The position numbers and the translations under genes were made by a program. From CAYQQU01 sp964419545 (lineage in GTDB: Bacteria; Bacteroidota; Bacteroidia; Chitinophagales; Saprospiraceae), in the NCBI GenBank assembly GCA_964419545.1, contig CAYQQU010000013.1, forward strand, positions 1-64,000: DNA of 64,000 bases, given 5' to 3'. Position 1 is the stretch's first letter, and every line of letters starts with the position of its first letter. The notes below the pieces were generated by a model. It was not told the DNA's origin and searched no databases. It saw only the letters and a program-made list of their open reading frames with translations. Shown one piece after another: positions 1 to 8,614 of the stretch.

Positions 1-18
1 AATGAAACGTACCTTTTT

Positions 19-1275
19 ATGCCCTGGCAATCTCTGTGTTGGTGGGTGTTCCTCTTTTCGAGCCTGACCACGTCAGCCCAGGAGCTCCGTATCGACTCCA
101 TCGTTTTTTCCGGTTTGCGTAAAACCCGTCCCGAGTACCTCGCCGGCTTCGTCAAGTCCCGGCCTGGTGAGGTGCTCGACCACGACCAGCTGCGGCGCGA
201 CCGGCAGCAGCTGGCCAACCTGGAAGTGCTGGCCGACGCCCAGTACCGCGTGGAGAACCGTTCCGGCGGCGGCGCCCTCGTCATTTTCGAATGCCGGGAA
301 TTGTTTACGCTCCTCCCCATCGTCAACTTCGGCGGCATTGCGGAGAACCTCTGGTTCCAGGTGGGCGGGTCGGAAGCCAACCTCTTCGGGCGCGGCCACA
401 AATTTTATGCTTTTTATCAGTATTACGACCGCCATTCTTTCGCCGCCAATCTATCCCTCGATCGCCTGGGCGGCTCTCCCTGGGGGGTCGAATTCAACTT
501 CGTCAAGTGGGGAACGCGTGAACCGTTGTTCTTCGACGAAGGCGTAGTAGAATACAATTACGACAATTTCACTTACGGGATCAACGGCATTTACCACTTC
601 AACTTGCGGGATAAACTGCTGCTCGGCGGCGCTTATTTTACCGAAATTTACGAAGCGGCTACGCCTATCGTCTCGGGCGCTCCGACGCGAGCGCAAACCT
701 ACAAGTGGCTGATAAAAATACTGTACCAGCTGAATCGCACCGATTACGATTTCTTTTATCGTTCGGGCTGGCTCAACACCTTCAACGCTCAGACGGTGCG
801 TAACCTGAATAATGATCCGGCTTTTTACATCTTCTTCAACGACCTGCATTACTACCGTCGGGTGGGGCCGCGCGGCAACGCCGCCTCCCGGGTGCGCATT
901 GGGCTTTCCAGTAATGAAGACAGCCCTTTCGCCCCCTTTGTGCTCGACAGCTACGTCAACATCCGGGGAGTCGGTAATCGCGTTGACCGGGGCACCGGCG
1001 TGATCGTCGGTAATTTCGAATACCGGCACGCCTTCATCGACCGCCCCGTCATTGCGGTCCAGGGCGTCGCTTTTGCGGATCTGGGGGTGTGGCGAAATCC
1101 CGGCGGTAACTTCAGCGATTTTACGGAATCCGAAAATATTGTCATGTTCGGCGGCGTTGGCCTGCGATTCATCCATAAAAATATCTACAACGCCATTTTT
1201 CGCATCGATTACGGCGTCGACTTGCAAAAATTCGGTGACCATGGCTTTGTTCTCGGCATCGGGCAGTATTTTTAG
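19..1275 (+). CDS. BamA/TamA-like outer-membrane beta-barrel protein with one POTRA domain
   Basis: This 418-residue protein has a signal peptide ending near SAQ (about residue 21), one POTRA-like domain (about 22-90, typified by SIVFSGLRKTRPEYL) and then a beta-rich barrel to the C terminus. The last residue is Phe, the usual outer-membrane assembly signature. The barrel resembles the Omp85/surface-antigen family, but a single POTRA is far fewer than the five of BamA, so an accessory Omp85 member is more likely than the core BamA. The role (outer-membrane insertion or export) is inferred from the family. The upstream context lies outside the window. It runs in the same direction as dapD and is separated from it by a hairpin repeat. 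Confidence 0.8.
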   Translation: MPWQSLCWWVFLFSSLTTSAQELRIDSIVFSGLRKTRPEYLAGFVKSRPGEVLDHDQLRRDRQQLANLEVLADAQYRVENRSGGGALVIFECRELFTLLPIVNFGGIAENLWFQVGGSEANLFGRGHKFYAFYQYYDRHSFAANLSLDRLGGSPWGVEFNFVKWGTREPLFFDEGVVEYNYDNFTYGINGIYHFNLRDKLLLGGAYFTEIYEAATPIVSGAPTRAQTYKWLIKILYQLNRTDYDFFYRSGWLNTFNAQTVRNLNNDPAFYIFFNDLHYYRRVGPRGNAASRVRIGLSSNEDSPFAPFVLDSYVNIRGVGNRVDRGTGVIVGNFEYRHAFIDRPVIAVQGVAFADLGVWRNPGGNFSDFTESENIVMFGGVGLRFIHKNIYNAIFRIDYGVDLQKFGDHGFVLGIGQYF

Positions 1276-1304
1276 CCCGCCATTCAGCCTGAACCCATTG
1301 CTGA

Positions 1305-1349
1305 CCCGGATTATTCATGGGTTCTTCATTATGACGGCTAATAATCCGG
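1305..1349. repeat. Dispersed hairpin repeat, copy 1
   Basis: The first 23 bases (1305-1327) are identical to 54410-54432. Here they form the left part of a perfect 10-bp inverted repeat (1306-1315 with 1340-1349). It lies in the intergenic space after the barrel protein gene. No long T-run follows, so this looks more like a REP-type hairpin than a standard terminator. Confidence 0.6.
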
Positions 1350-1371
1350 ACTAATTCTTAAACTGCCGAAA

Positions 1372-2190
1372 ATGGAATCACTGCGCAATACGATCGACGC
1401 TGCCTGGAACGACCGCGACTTGCTAAAGGAAGAGCGCATCCGGAACGACATCCGAAAAGTTATCGAGCTGCTCGACAAAGGTGAGCTGCGGGTCGCTTCC
1501 CCCGATGACCAGGGAGGCTGGATCGTCAACGAATGGGTGAAAAAAGCGGTGGTGCTCTATTTTCCCGTCCAACAAATGGCGACGATTGAAGTGGGGCCGT
1601 TCGAATTCCACGACAAGATCCCCCTGAAAAGAGAATACGCCCGGCTCGGCGTGCGGGTAGTGCCCCATGCGATCGCCCGCCACGGCGCGTTCCTTGAAAA
1701 AGGCGTTATCATGATGCCCAGCTACGTCAATATCGGCGCCTGGGTGGGCAGCGGCACCCTCGTCGACACCTGGGCGACCGTAGGCTCCTGCGCCCAGATC
1801 GGCCGCAACGTGCACCTCAGCGGCGGCGTCGGCATCGGCGGGGTGCTGGAGCCCCTGCAAGCTACGCCCACTATCGTTGAAGACGATTGTTTTATCGGAT
1901 CGCGCTGCATCCTGGTGGAAGGTGTACGCATCGAACGCGAGGCTGTACTGGGCGCCAACGTGGTGCTGACGCAGAGCACCCGCATCATCGATGTTTCCGG
2001 TGCAACGCCCGTCACCCACCGCGGAACGGTGCCGGCGCGATCGGTCGTCATCCCGGGCAGCTACACCAAAAAATTTCCCGCGGGCGACTACCAGGTGGCC
2101 TGCGCACTGATCATCGGCCGGCGCAAAGAAAGCACCGACAAGAAAGTGTCGCTCAACCAGGCGCTGCGCGACTTCGACCTTGCCGTCTGA
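1372..2190 (+). CDS. dapD: 2,3,4,5-tetrahydropyridine-2,6-dicarboxylate N-succinyltransferase
   Basis: DapD makes N-succinyl-2-amino-6-oxopimelate from succinyl-CoA and tetrahydrodipicolinate in the lysine/diaminopimelate branch. The 272-residue length is typical. The N-terminal helical domain is followed by a left-handed beta-helix of hexapeptide repeats (about residues 100-230), with recognisable blocks such as GAWVGSGTLVDTWATVGSCA and SGGVGIGGVLEPLQA. No other dap gene is in this window, so the pathway is dispersed. The next gene, pth, starts 59 bases downstream on the same strand. Confidence 0.95.
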   Translation: MESLRNTIDAAWNDRDLLKEERIRNDIRKVIELLDKGELRVASPDDQGGWIVNEWVKKAVVLYFPVQQMATIEVGPFEFHDKIPLKREYARLGVRVVPHAIARHGAFLEKGVIMMPSYVNIGAWVGSGTLVDTWATVGSCAQIGRNVHLSGGVGIGGVLEPLQATPTIVEDDCFIGSRCILVEGVRIEREAVLGANVVLTQSTRIIDVSGATPVTHRGTVPARSVVIPGSYTKKFPAGDYQVACALIIGRRKESTDKKVSLNQALRDFDLAV

Positions 2191-2249
2191 AGGGTGGAAC
2201 CTTTTGCCCGGCTTTTCCGTTTTTCCGGTTGAAAAAGAAATGAAACCAC

Positions 2250-2867
2250 GTGCGCCGGTTATTTCAATGGTTGCGCAAGCAAAAAAGAGCAGAACCTGAT
2301 CCGATGAAATACTTGATCGTAGGCCTCGGCAATATGGGCCCCGATTACGACCACACCCGTCACAATATCGGCTTCGAAATCGTCGACGCGCTCGCCCGCG
2401 AGTCTGATGCCTCCTGGCGCAACGACCAACTGGGGGACCTCGCCGAAGTAAAACACCGCGGGCGAACCCTGGTGCTCCTCAAACCGTCTACCTATATGAA
2501 CCGCAGCGGAAAGGCCGTCCGCTACTGGATGCAGAAACTCAGCATTCCCAAAGAGCGGCTGCTGGTGATCGTCGACGACCTCAACCTGCCGTTCGGCAAA
2601 CAACGGCTGCGCGGCAAAGGCAGCGACGGCGGGCATAACGGCCTCAAAGACATCGACCAGATGACCGGCGGCAACAACTACGCCCGGCTGCGGGTGGGCA
2701 TCGGCGATGATTTTCCCACCGGCCGCCAGGTCGGTTACGTGCTCGGCAAATGGAGCAGCGAGGAAGCGGAAAAACTGCCGGAGATTACCAAGGCCGCCAC
2801 GGAAGCCGTTAAGGCGTTCGCCGCCATCGGGTTGCAACACGCGATGAACCAGTTCAACAAGAAGTGA
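2250..2867 (+). CDS. pth: Peptidyl-tRNA hydrolase
   Basis: This enzyme releases tRNA from peptidyl-tRNA that dropped off the ribosome. The core begins at KYLIVGLGN and carries the catalytic His38 in DYDHTRHNIG, the Asn-containing PSTYMNRSGK loop, the catalytic Asp in VIVDDLNLP, and the GGHNGLK segment. The start at 2250 gives an 18-residue basic extension (FQWLRKQKR) before the usual start Met, which is ATG at 2304. I recall similar extensions in other Bacteroidota Pth proteins, so I kept the longer form, but 2304 is possible. The 3' end overlaps the convergent glycosyltransferase gene by 14 bases. Confidence 0.93.
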   Translation: MRRLFQWLRKQKRAEPDPMKYLIVGLGNMGPDYDHTRHNIGFEIVDALARESDASWRNDQLGDLAEVKHRGRTLVLLKPSTYMNRSGKAVRYWMQKLSIPKERLLVIVDDLNLPFGKQRLRGKGSDGGHNGLKDIDQMTGGNNYARLRVGIGDDFPTGRQVGYVLGKWSSEEAEKLPEITKAATEAVKAFAAIGLQHAMNQFNKK

Positions 2868-3930
2868 AGCCCGGCAATTTTTCCAGCCACTGCTTCAGAA
2901 ACGTCGTCAACTCCATTCCCCTGCGCCGGGGCAGGCCGGGGAACAGCATGGCTTGCGGGATGTCGCGCTCCAGGCAAAGATCGGCCTGCGGCCGGGCGCA
3001 ACACCAGCCGCGTTCCTGCATCAGCCCGGCGAGGTATTCCTGCTCGGTCTGACCGGGCGTCGGGACCAACAGCGCTTTTCCGCCGATTGCGGCGAGGTCC
3101 ATCAAGGTGCTGTAGCCCGAGCGGCAAACCACCAGGCGGGTAGCGGCCATCGCTCGATTCAGTTCGTTTGCCGGCAGAAATCCGGCTATTTCCAGGTTGC
3201 CGGTTTGTTCCCGCAACGGGCCGGCCTCCGGCTTGCCCAGGGCCATCAGCGAACGCCCCGGAAAACGGCGCAATTGCCGCCTTAGCTGACGCTCCAGCAG
3301 CGTGCGCTGCGGCTCCGGCCCCGACAGCACCGCTACAATGTCGTAGCGTTTTTCTTCTTCCAGGGCGTCGAAGCGAGAAAGAGGGCCGATGTACCGGGTG
3401 CGGGACGGTAGCGGACTAGGGTGGGACAGGGCGCCGCTGAGGTTGTCTGTTCCCGGATAATCAGGTATCCAGCAGGCCTCGAAACGACCGAGGAAAAAGC
3501 GATTGAGGCGGCCGGCCGGCCGGGCCAGGGCAGGGGACGCCGCCTGAATATTAAGCTGGTGCGCAATAACGACGGAAAAAAGATCGGGATGAAAACAGCC
3601 GAAGCGGTGGTCCGAAATGATCGCCCGGGCGTTGAAATAGCGGGCCAGCCGGCGAATGCGCCGGTGCTCCCGCCATACCGCCCTGCCGATCTTGGGGAGT
3701 TGCCGGATCATGTTCCAGGCCATCCCTCCCGGGCCATAGCGGATGCCGTAAGCCGGCAGTTCGGCGGCAGGCCATTCCGGAAATTCATTTTGCAGCAGCA
3801 GCAGCGAACGCCCGTCGGAGGCCAGCACCGGCTCGACGCCCAGCTGCACCAGCGCCCGGATGAGGGGGATGCAACGCGTAGCGTGTCCCAGCCCCCAGTT
3901 GAGCGGCGCTACGATTACCTTTTCAGCCAT
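2854..3930 (-). CDS. GT-B fold glycosyltransferase (MurG/UGT-like)
   Basis: The 358-residue protein starts with VIVAPLNWGLGHATRCIPL, the Gly-rich N-terminal loop plus conserved His of MurG-like GT-B enzymes. It ends with a nucleotide-sugar binding segment (SGYSTLMDLAAIGGKALLVP, then PGQTEQEYLA). No signal peptide or membrane segment is evident, so it probably acts at the cytoplasmic face on a sugar-nucleotide donor. The acceptor cannot be told from sequence. It is transcribed towards pth, overlaps it tail to tail, and diverges from the small lipoprotein gene at 3991. Confidence 0.75.
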   Translation of the reverse strand: MAEKVIVAPLNWGLGHATRCIPLIRALVQLGVEPVLASDGRSLLLLQNEFPEWPAAELPAYGIRYGPGGMAWNMIRQLPKIGRAVWREHRRIRRLARYFNARAIISDHRFGCFHPDLFSVVIAHQLNIQAASPALARPAGRLNRFFLGRFEACWIPDYPGTDNLSGALSHPSPLPSRTRYIGPLSRFDALEEEKRYDIVAVLSGPEPQRTLLERQLRRQLRRFPGRSLMALGKPEAGPLREQTGNLEIAGFLPANELNRAMAATRLVVCRSGYSTLMDLAAIGGKALLVPTPGQTEQEYLAGLMQERGWCCARPQADLCLERDIPQAMLFPGLPRRRGMELTTFLKQWLEKLPGFTSC

Positions 3931-3990
3931 AGCGTTTTTTGCTCGAAAAACGGAAAATACCTAACTTCTGCCTTCAGAAAAACCGAGACC

Positions 3991-4158
3991 ATGAAAAAAG
4001 CGACCCTCGCTATCACCGTATTGGCCTTTTTGTTCACTGCCTGCCGGGCGTTCGACTGCGGATGCCCGATGGCGGAGGTCAGGACGGAAGAACGCCTCCC
4101 GGCCTTGCAAGACCAGGAGGCGGCTGCCGCTAATTCAGGCGAATCTCATCTTCGTTGA
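3991..4158 (+). CDS. Small Cys-rich lipoprotein, 55 residues
   Basis: The ATG at 3991 opens a 55-residue frame with an SPII signal (MKKATLAITVLAFLFTAC, lipid Cys18). A short mature part follows, beginning RAFDCGCPMAE. Two further Cys two residues apart could bind metal or form disulfides. I know no named function. The frame overlaps the 3' end of the convergent RNase G gene by 29 bases, so its last residues are constrained by that gene. The signal peptide is the main evidence that it is real. Confidence 0.6.
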   Translation: MKKATLAITVLAFLFTACRAFDCGCPMAEVRTEERLPALQDQEAAAANSGESHLR

Positions 4159-5683
4159 CGTCGAAGAAGCGGTATTGGGTCAGGTGGTATTCCGAATTGG
4201 CGACGACCTTGACCCACTTCAGGTAGCGGCGATACCATTTCATCTGTATACTGGGCAATCCCCTTTTGAGGTACGCCTCGATGTAGGGGTGCACGTTGAG
4301 GATCACTTTCGACTTTGGCCGCGACTGCGCGATGAAAGTCAGGTCGCGTTCGATATCGTCCACCAGCAGAATCGAAGCGTTGATCTTCCCGGTGCCGTTA
4401 CAGGTGGGGCACACTTCGGCGGTATTGATCTTCACTTCCGGCCGAACGCGCTGCCGGGTGATCTGCATCAGGCCGAACTTACTGAGCGCCAGGATCGTGT
4501 GCTGCGCGCGGTCTTTTTTCATGAACCGCCGCATGGCGCGCACCAATTCCCTTTTGTGTTCCGGGTTTTTCATATCGATAAAATCGATGATGATGATGCC
4601 GCCGATATCCCGCAGGCGCAACTGCCGGGCGATCTCTTCCGCTGCTTCCAGGTTGACGCCGAGCACCGCTTCCTCCTGGTTTTTCTTGCCCATTTTGTGG
4701 CCGCTGTTGACGTCAATGACGTGCATGGCTTCGGTATGTTCGATCACCAGGTAAGCGCCGCTGGGCATAGTAGCCGTTTTGCCGAAGGAGGATTTGATCT
4801 GTTTGGTCACGCCGAAGGCATCGAATATCGCTTTATTGGATCGATGCAGTTGCAGGATTTTCACCTGGTCGGGAGAGATCGACTCCAGGTAGCCTTTGAT
4901 ATTCTGGAAGAGCTGTTTGTCGTTGACGACGATGCGGTTGAAAGAGTCGGTGAGCAGATCCCGGAGGATACTCGACGTCTTGTCGAGCTCGCTGAGCAAC
5001 TTGGCCGGAGCCTTTGCTTTGTGCAATTGTACAAAGATGCTTTCCCATTTTTCCAGCATCATCGACAGTTCTTCGTGCAAGTCGGCTACTTTTTTCCCTT
5101 CCGCGGCGGTTCTGACGATGACGCCGAAATTTTGCGGTTTGATGCTTTCCACGAGTGTCTGCAGGCGCTTCCGTTCTTCGGCGTTGCCTATTTTTTTGGA
5201 AACCGCCACCACGTTGGAGAAGGGCGTGAGTACGAGATAACGGCCGGGAATGGTGATCTCGCAGCTCAGTCGGGGGCCTTTGGTAGAGATCGGCTCTTTC
5301 AGGATCTGCACCAGAATATCCTGGCGCTTCTTCAGCACCTGGTCGATTTTACCCGTTTTGATGATATCCGGTTGCAACTTGAAATTATCCAACCTCGTGG
5401 AAGTGTGACTTCCGGAAATGGCGTCTTCGGTGAATTTTGCCAGGGACCGCAAAGTGGACCCTCCGAGGTCGGTATAGTGTAAAAAGGCATCTTTTTTGTG
5501 CCCAATATCTACGAAGGCGGCGTTTAGACCGGGCATTAGCCTTCGAATGCGCCCCAGAAAAATATCACCAACGGTAAAATTCGTATTCGTTTTCTGGTGA
5601 TGAAGCTCAACGAGCTTGGATTCTTCTAACAAGGCGATTTCGACCTCCGTGGGAGTAGAATTGATAATGAGTTCCTTTTCCAC
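4130..5683 (-). CDS. rng: Ribonuclease E/G family endoribonuclease
   Basis: RNase G/E cleaves single-stranded, AU-rich RNA in rRNA maturation and mRNA decay. After an N-terminal strand come the S1 domain (VGDIFLGRIRRLMPGLNAAFVDIGHKKDAF, in two stretches), the DNase I-like catalytic core with the two metal-binding Asp in HVIDVNSGHK and IIIIDFIDM, and the Zn-link motif CPTCNGTGK. No long C-terminal degradosome scaffold is present, so the protein is of RNase G length. I chose the GTG at 5683, which gives VEKELIINSTP, the usual family start. An in-frame ATG at 5737 would add 18 residues without family character. An unusually long gene-free leader precedes it. Confidence 0.93.
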   Translation of the reverse strand: MEKELIINSTPTEVEIALLEESKLVELHHQKTNTNFTVGDIFLGRIRRLMPGLNAAFVDIGHKKDAFLHYTDLGGSTLRSLAKFTEDAISGSHTSTRLDNFKLQPDIIKTGKIDQVLKKRQDILVQILKEPISTKGPRLSCEITIPGRYLVLTPFSNVVAVSKKIGNAEERKRLQTLVESIKPQNFGVIVRTAAEGKKVADLHEELSMMLEKWESIFVQLHKAKAPAKLLSELDKTSSILRDLLTDSFNRIVVNDKQLFQNIKGYLESISPDQVKILQLHRSNKAIFDAFGVTKQIKSSFGKTATMPSGAYLVIEHTEAMHVIDVNSGHKMGKKNQEEAVLGVNLEAAEEIARQLRLRDIGGIIIIDFIDMKNPEHKRELVRAMRRFMKKDRAQHTILALSKFGLMQITRQRVRPEVKINTAEVCPTCNGTGKINASILLVDDIERDLTFIAQSRPKSKVILNVHPYIEAYLKRGLPSIQMKWYRRYLKWVKVVANSEYHLTQYRFFDVNEDEIRLN

Positions 5684-6118
5684 TGGAGTTAACCTTTTGA
5701 AAAGGCACTGGACTAAAACAGGACGAAAGGGCGCCAATGGTCATTGACGCGAAAACAATCAGGGAAAAAGTCGGCTTGAGCCGAACAAAAACGATAACAT
5801 CAAGGAGTTGCTCTTTCCCGCTTTTGGGCGACTAAAACACTGGCGTTCACGCTTGCGGGGAATGACAAAAGTCGGGTCATCCCCATGGTTCGTGGTCCAA
5901 AATCGCATACAAAAAGCCTCCGGATAAAATAGAGATGAGCATTCCGGCGGAGGCTGGTCTGGAAGAATAAACAGTGATTAGCCGGCAAAAATCGGGGCGA
6001 ATTCATAGCTGTAGCCCTGTTCTTGCCGACTAATGATTTTTTTGGGGAGAGCATACTACGTACGAGGCGCCTGTAAAAAAAAGAACAGTTCCTCTCTTAG
6101 TCGCAATGCCGGTAAAAA
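5684..6118 (-). other. Structured gene-free leader upstream of rng
   Basis: This 435-base interval lies between the microprotein gene and rng, which are co-oriented. Open frames here look like noise. It contains a 12-bp inverted repeat with one mismatch (5977-5988 with 6023-6034). It also contains a shorter AGCCTCCG/CGGAGGCT stem around 5920-5952. E. coli RNase E mRNA has a long structured 5' UTR that mediates autoregulation. A parallel role here is an inference, not something the sequence proves. Confidence 0.4.
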
Positions 6119-6214
6119 CTATCGGTTCTTCTTCTTATGGCGGTTTTTACGCAGTCTCTTCTTGCGTTTATGAGTTGCAATCTTGTGTCTCTTCCGCTTT
6201 TTTCCGCAAGGCAT
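6119..6214 (-). CDS. 31-residue basic microprotein, AURKAIP1/COX24 (mS38-like) domain
   Basis: The reverse strand from ATG at 6214 to TAG at 6119 encodes a 31-residue, extremely basic peptide that includes GKKRKRHKIATHKRKKRLRK. This matches the C-terminal COX24/AURKAIP1 (mS38-like) signature found as a stand-alone protein in many Bacteroidota and related to small ribosomal-subunit proteins. It is therefore probably a 30S-associated protein that binds rRNA. It sits 41 bases after the TPR lipoprotein gene and upstream of the rng leader. It is short enough for automatic gene callers to miss. Confidence 0.85.
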   Translation of the reverse strand: MPCGKKRKRHKIATHKRKKRLRKNRHKKKNR

Positions 6215-6255
6215 AAGCAGTAATTTTTTGTTTTAAAAAAAAGATTTCTTTATGA

Positions 6256-7047
6256 TCATCGCTCCGTCAGGGAGCGACATTTTTCGTTAAACTGCCGGGC
6301 TTTCCCGGTTTGGCCCGCTCCTTCGTAGGCTTGAGCCAACAGACAGGAAGTGTTGGAGTTGTCAGGCTCCAGAGCGACGGCTTTTTCCAACCGTTCCAGC
6401 GCGCGCTCGTACTGTCCGGTCCTGATCGCCAACCGGCCGAGAGTATTGAGAATCAAAACGTTCTCCGGTGCTTCCTGGTTCAGCTGGAGCAGCATTTGCA
6501 CTCCTTGCATCGGATTATCCTGTGGCGGGTACTCGGTGTATACGAGGGCAAGGTTAACTTTGTGAGCGACATTAGACGGGTTGATCGAAATGGCGCTCTC
6601 ATAGGCATTAACGGCGCGAGAAGAACAAAAGTTCCGCAGCCGTTCTTCCTCCTCTCTTTGCAGACAAAGGGTGTAAGTCGTTCCCGCGATCGACCAGGCC
6701 TGTTCGGCGCCGTTCAGCTTAGCGACCTCTTCGGCGTAGTGGCCGGCGATAGCCGGGTAGCCTGATTCGTACCACTTGCCGGACAGGTCTTTCAGCAATT
6801 CGATCCGGGTGGAATCGTCAACAGCCTGATTCAACTGCTGCTCGAAAGCATCGATCTCGCCGGCCACTACCGGCCCCGTTTCCGCTTTTGCTTCGCGGAC
6901 CAACACTTCGATGCTGGCGCTTTCGGCAGCGAGCGCCCTTGACTTTTCAACGGCCTCCTGTTTTTGGGGCTTGGTGTCGCATCCGAAATAAAGAACAAAA
7001 AAAAGTAAGATGGAAGAAAGAAGCACACCAATCTGCAATCTAGTCAT
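6256..7047 (-). CDS. TPR-repeat lipoprotein
   Basis: The 263-residue protein has an N-terminal hydrophobic segment ending at Cys23 (FFVLYFGC), consistent with lipid anchoring. A helical region and at least two TPR units follow in the C-terminal half (AVNAYESAISINPSNVAHKV and ILNTLGRLAIRTGQYERALE). TPRs mediate protein-protein contacts in the periplasm, and the partner is unknown. It lies between HU and the microprotein gene in the same orientation. I recall a HU/TPR/RNase G neighbourhood as common in Bacteroidota. Confidence 0.8.
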   Translation of the reverse strand: MTRLQIGVLLSSILLFFVLYFGCDTKPQKQEAVEKSRALAAESASIEVLVREAKAETGPVVAGEIDAFEQQLNQAVDDSTRIELLKDLSGKWYESGYPAIAGHYAEEVAKLNGAEQAWSIAGTTYTLCLQREEEERLRNFCSSRAVNAYESAISINPSNVAHKVNLALVYTEYPPQDNPMQGVQMLLQLNQEAPENVLILNTLGRLAIRTGQYERALERLEKAVALEPDNSNTSCLLAQAYEGAGQTGKARQFNEKCRSLTER

Positions 7048-7144
7048 CGTCGCAATTTTGAGAATGAAGTACGCTAAGGTAACAGCAGGCCTCTCCAGGT
7101 AGTTTTAACCCCGCGCCCACCGGCCTTCATCCTATCGCAGCGGG

Positions 7145-7456
7145 TTACTTGTCGTCTTCGTCTTCAGGCAGCGATTTTACGTTCTCTTTTACCTGCTCAA
7201 CGAAAGTCTTAGCCGGTTTAAACGCCGGGATATAATGCTCCGGTATTTCGATTGCGATGTTTTTCTTGATATGACGACCGATCTTTTTCGCTCTTTTTTT
7301 GACGACAAAGCTGCCAAAACCCCTGATGTAAACATTTTCACCTTCCGAAAGAGCCCCTTTCACTTCTTTGAAAAACGTTTCTAGAGCCACGAGCACGTCT
7401 ACTTTGGGCACTCCGGTTTTTTCTGATATCGCCGTGACAAGATCAGCTTTTCTCAT
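7145..7456 (-). CDS. HU family DNA-binding protein
   Basis: This nucleoid-associated protein bends DNA non-specifically as a dimer. The 103 residues cover the whole HU/IHF fold: the helical dimerisation part (KADLVTAISEKTGVPKVDVL), the conserved GFGSF turn, a beta-arm region around GRHIKKNIAIEIPEHYIPAF with the DNA-intercalating Pro, and the closing AFKPAKTF. An acidic tail (LPEDEDDK) extends about ten residues beyond the usual end. It starts divergently from yicC across a 280-bp AT-rich interval. Confidence 0.95.
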   Translation of the reverse strand: MRKADLVTAISEKTGVPKVDVLVALETFFKEVKGALSEGENVYIRGFGSFVVKKRAKKIGRHIKKNIAIEIPEHYIPAFKPAKTFVEQVKENVKSLPEDEDDK

Positions 7457-7701
7457 TGTTACTTTATTGGTTTATAATGAGTTATAAATTTCTTTTTAGC
7501 GAGTCGCAAATTTCGTAATTTTCTTCATTAAACGGAAGAAAACGGAAGGTTTATTTTTCGAATTTTCTTTCGCTTTCAATTGGTTACACCTTATATTTAG
7601 CCCGATTTGAGCGCGAGAAAGGCCCGTCCGTGCAGCGTATGCTAAGGGCGGATACTTTCCGGCGACCTCCGGAATAGCCCGGCCGTATTAGCGCATATTT
7701 T

Positions 7702-7709
7702 TATCTTTG
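7702..7709 (+). promoter_or_regulatory. Bacteroidota-type -7 promoter element for yicC-gmk-apaG
   Basis: TATCTTTG matches the TAnnTTTG consensus. A transcript would start near 7716, about 20 bases before the yicC ATG at 7737. This argues against the TTG at 7707 as start. No clear -33 TTG is seen. Confidence 0.5.
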
Positions 7710-7736
7710 CGCATTATTTTTTATAAATTTCTATGT

Positions 7737-8612
7737 ATGCTGTTATCCATGACAGGCTACGGCCGAGTTACAGAATCTTTTTCGGACAAATCCATCACGG
7801 TTGAAATTCGGTCGCTCAACAGCAAGTTTACCGATATCCGCCTCAAGGTGCCCCAAAATTACAAAGAAAAAGAACCCGACATCCGGCGTCTGCTCATCGA
7901 CCGGGTGGAGCGTGGGAAGATAGACCTCGCGCTGGAAGTCAAATCCGTACACGGAGACGATGAATACGGCCTCAATATCCCGCTATTCAAAAAATATTAC
8001 CAGGAGCTCCATAAAGTTTCCACTGAGCTCGACATTCCCCGGGGCGACTTCATGCAGGCCATCCTCCGGCTGCCCAACGTGGTCGCCTCGGAAGCCGATT
8101 CCATCGAAGAAGAGGAATGGCAGGCTGTACTGCAAAGCCTCAACCACGCGCTCGACAATTTTTACAACTTCCGCTTCACCGAGGGCCAGTCGATCGAAAG
8201 CGATATGCGCATCCGCATCCGCAACATCCTCGACGCCCTCTCCCGCATCGACCCCTTCGAGGAAGAACGCATCACCAAACTGCGGCAGCGGATGTACCAA
8301 AATCTGGAGGATTACCTCGGGAAAGACAAGATCGACGAGAACCGTTTCGAACAAGAGATCCTCTTCTATCTCGAAAAAATGGATATCACCGAAGAAAAGG
8401 TCCGGCTGGAACAACACTGCAACTACTATCTCGAAGTGCTCGACAAAAAGAGCACTTCCAAAGGCCGCAAGCTGAGTTTCATCAGCCAGGAAATGGGGCG
8501 CGAAATCAACACCCTCGGCGCCAAAGCTTATTCTTCGGATATTCAGCGCATGGTAGTCGGGATGAAAGATGAGCTTGAGAAAATAAAAGAACAAGTCGCC
8601 AACTCCGTCTGA
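7737..8612 (+). CDS. yicC: YicC family endoribonuclease
   Basis: The protein begins MLLSMTGYGR, the near-invariant YicC/YloC start, followed by VEIRSLNSKFTDIRLKVP. It ends in the conserved DUF1732 tail (FISQEMGREINTLGAKAYS, then VGMKDELEKIKEQVANSV). YicC has been reported as an endoribonuclease involved in sRNA/mRNA turnover. I place the start at the ATG at 7737. The in-frame TTG at 7707 would lie inside the predicted promoter. It precedes gmk by two bases, the usual yicC-gmk arrangement. Confidence 0.93.
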   Translation: MLLSMTGYGRVTESFSDKSITVEIRSLNSKFTDIRLKVPQNYKEKEPDIRRLLIDRVERGKIDLALEVKSVHGDDEYGLNIPLFKKYYQELHKVSTELDIPRGDFMQAILRLPNVVASEADSIEEEEWQAVLQSLNHALDNFYNFRFTEGQSIESDMRIRIRNILDALSRIDPFEEERITKLRQRMYQNLEDYLGKDKIDENRFEQEILFYLEKMDITEEKVRLEQHCNYYLEVLDKKSTSKGRKLSFISQEMGREINTLGAKAYSSDIQRMVVGMKDELEKIKEQVANSV

Positions 8613-8614
8613 TT

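Noticed and set aside
2304..2304. Internal ATG as the only valid pth start
   Set aside because: Possible, but the upstream basic extension is in frame, has a plausible ATG and fits other Bacteroidota Pth proteins as I recall them, so the longer form was kept.
5800..6054. 84-codon open frame on the minus strand
   Set aside because: No family resemblance, no signal or membrane segment. It coincides with the hairpins of the rng leader.
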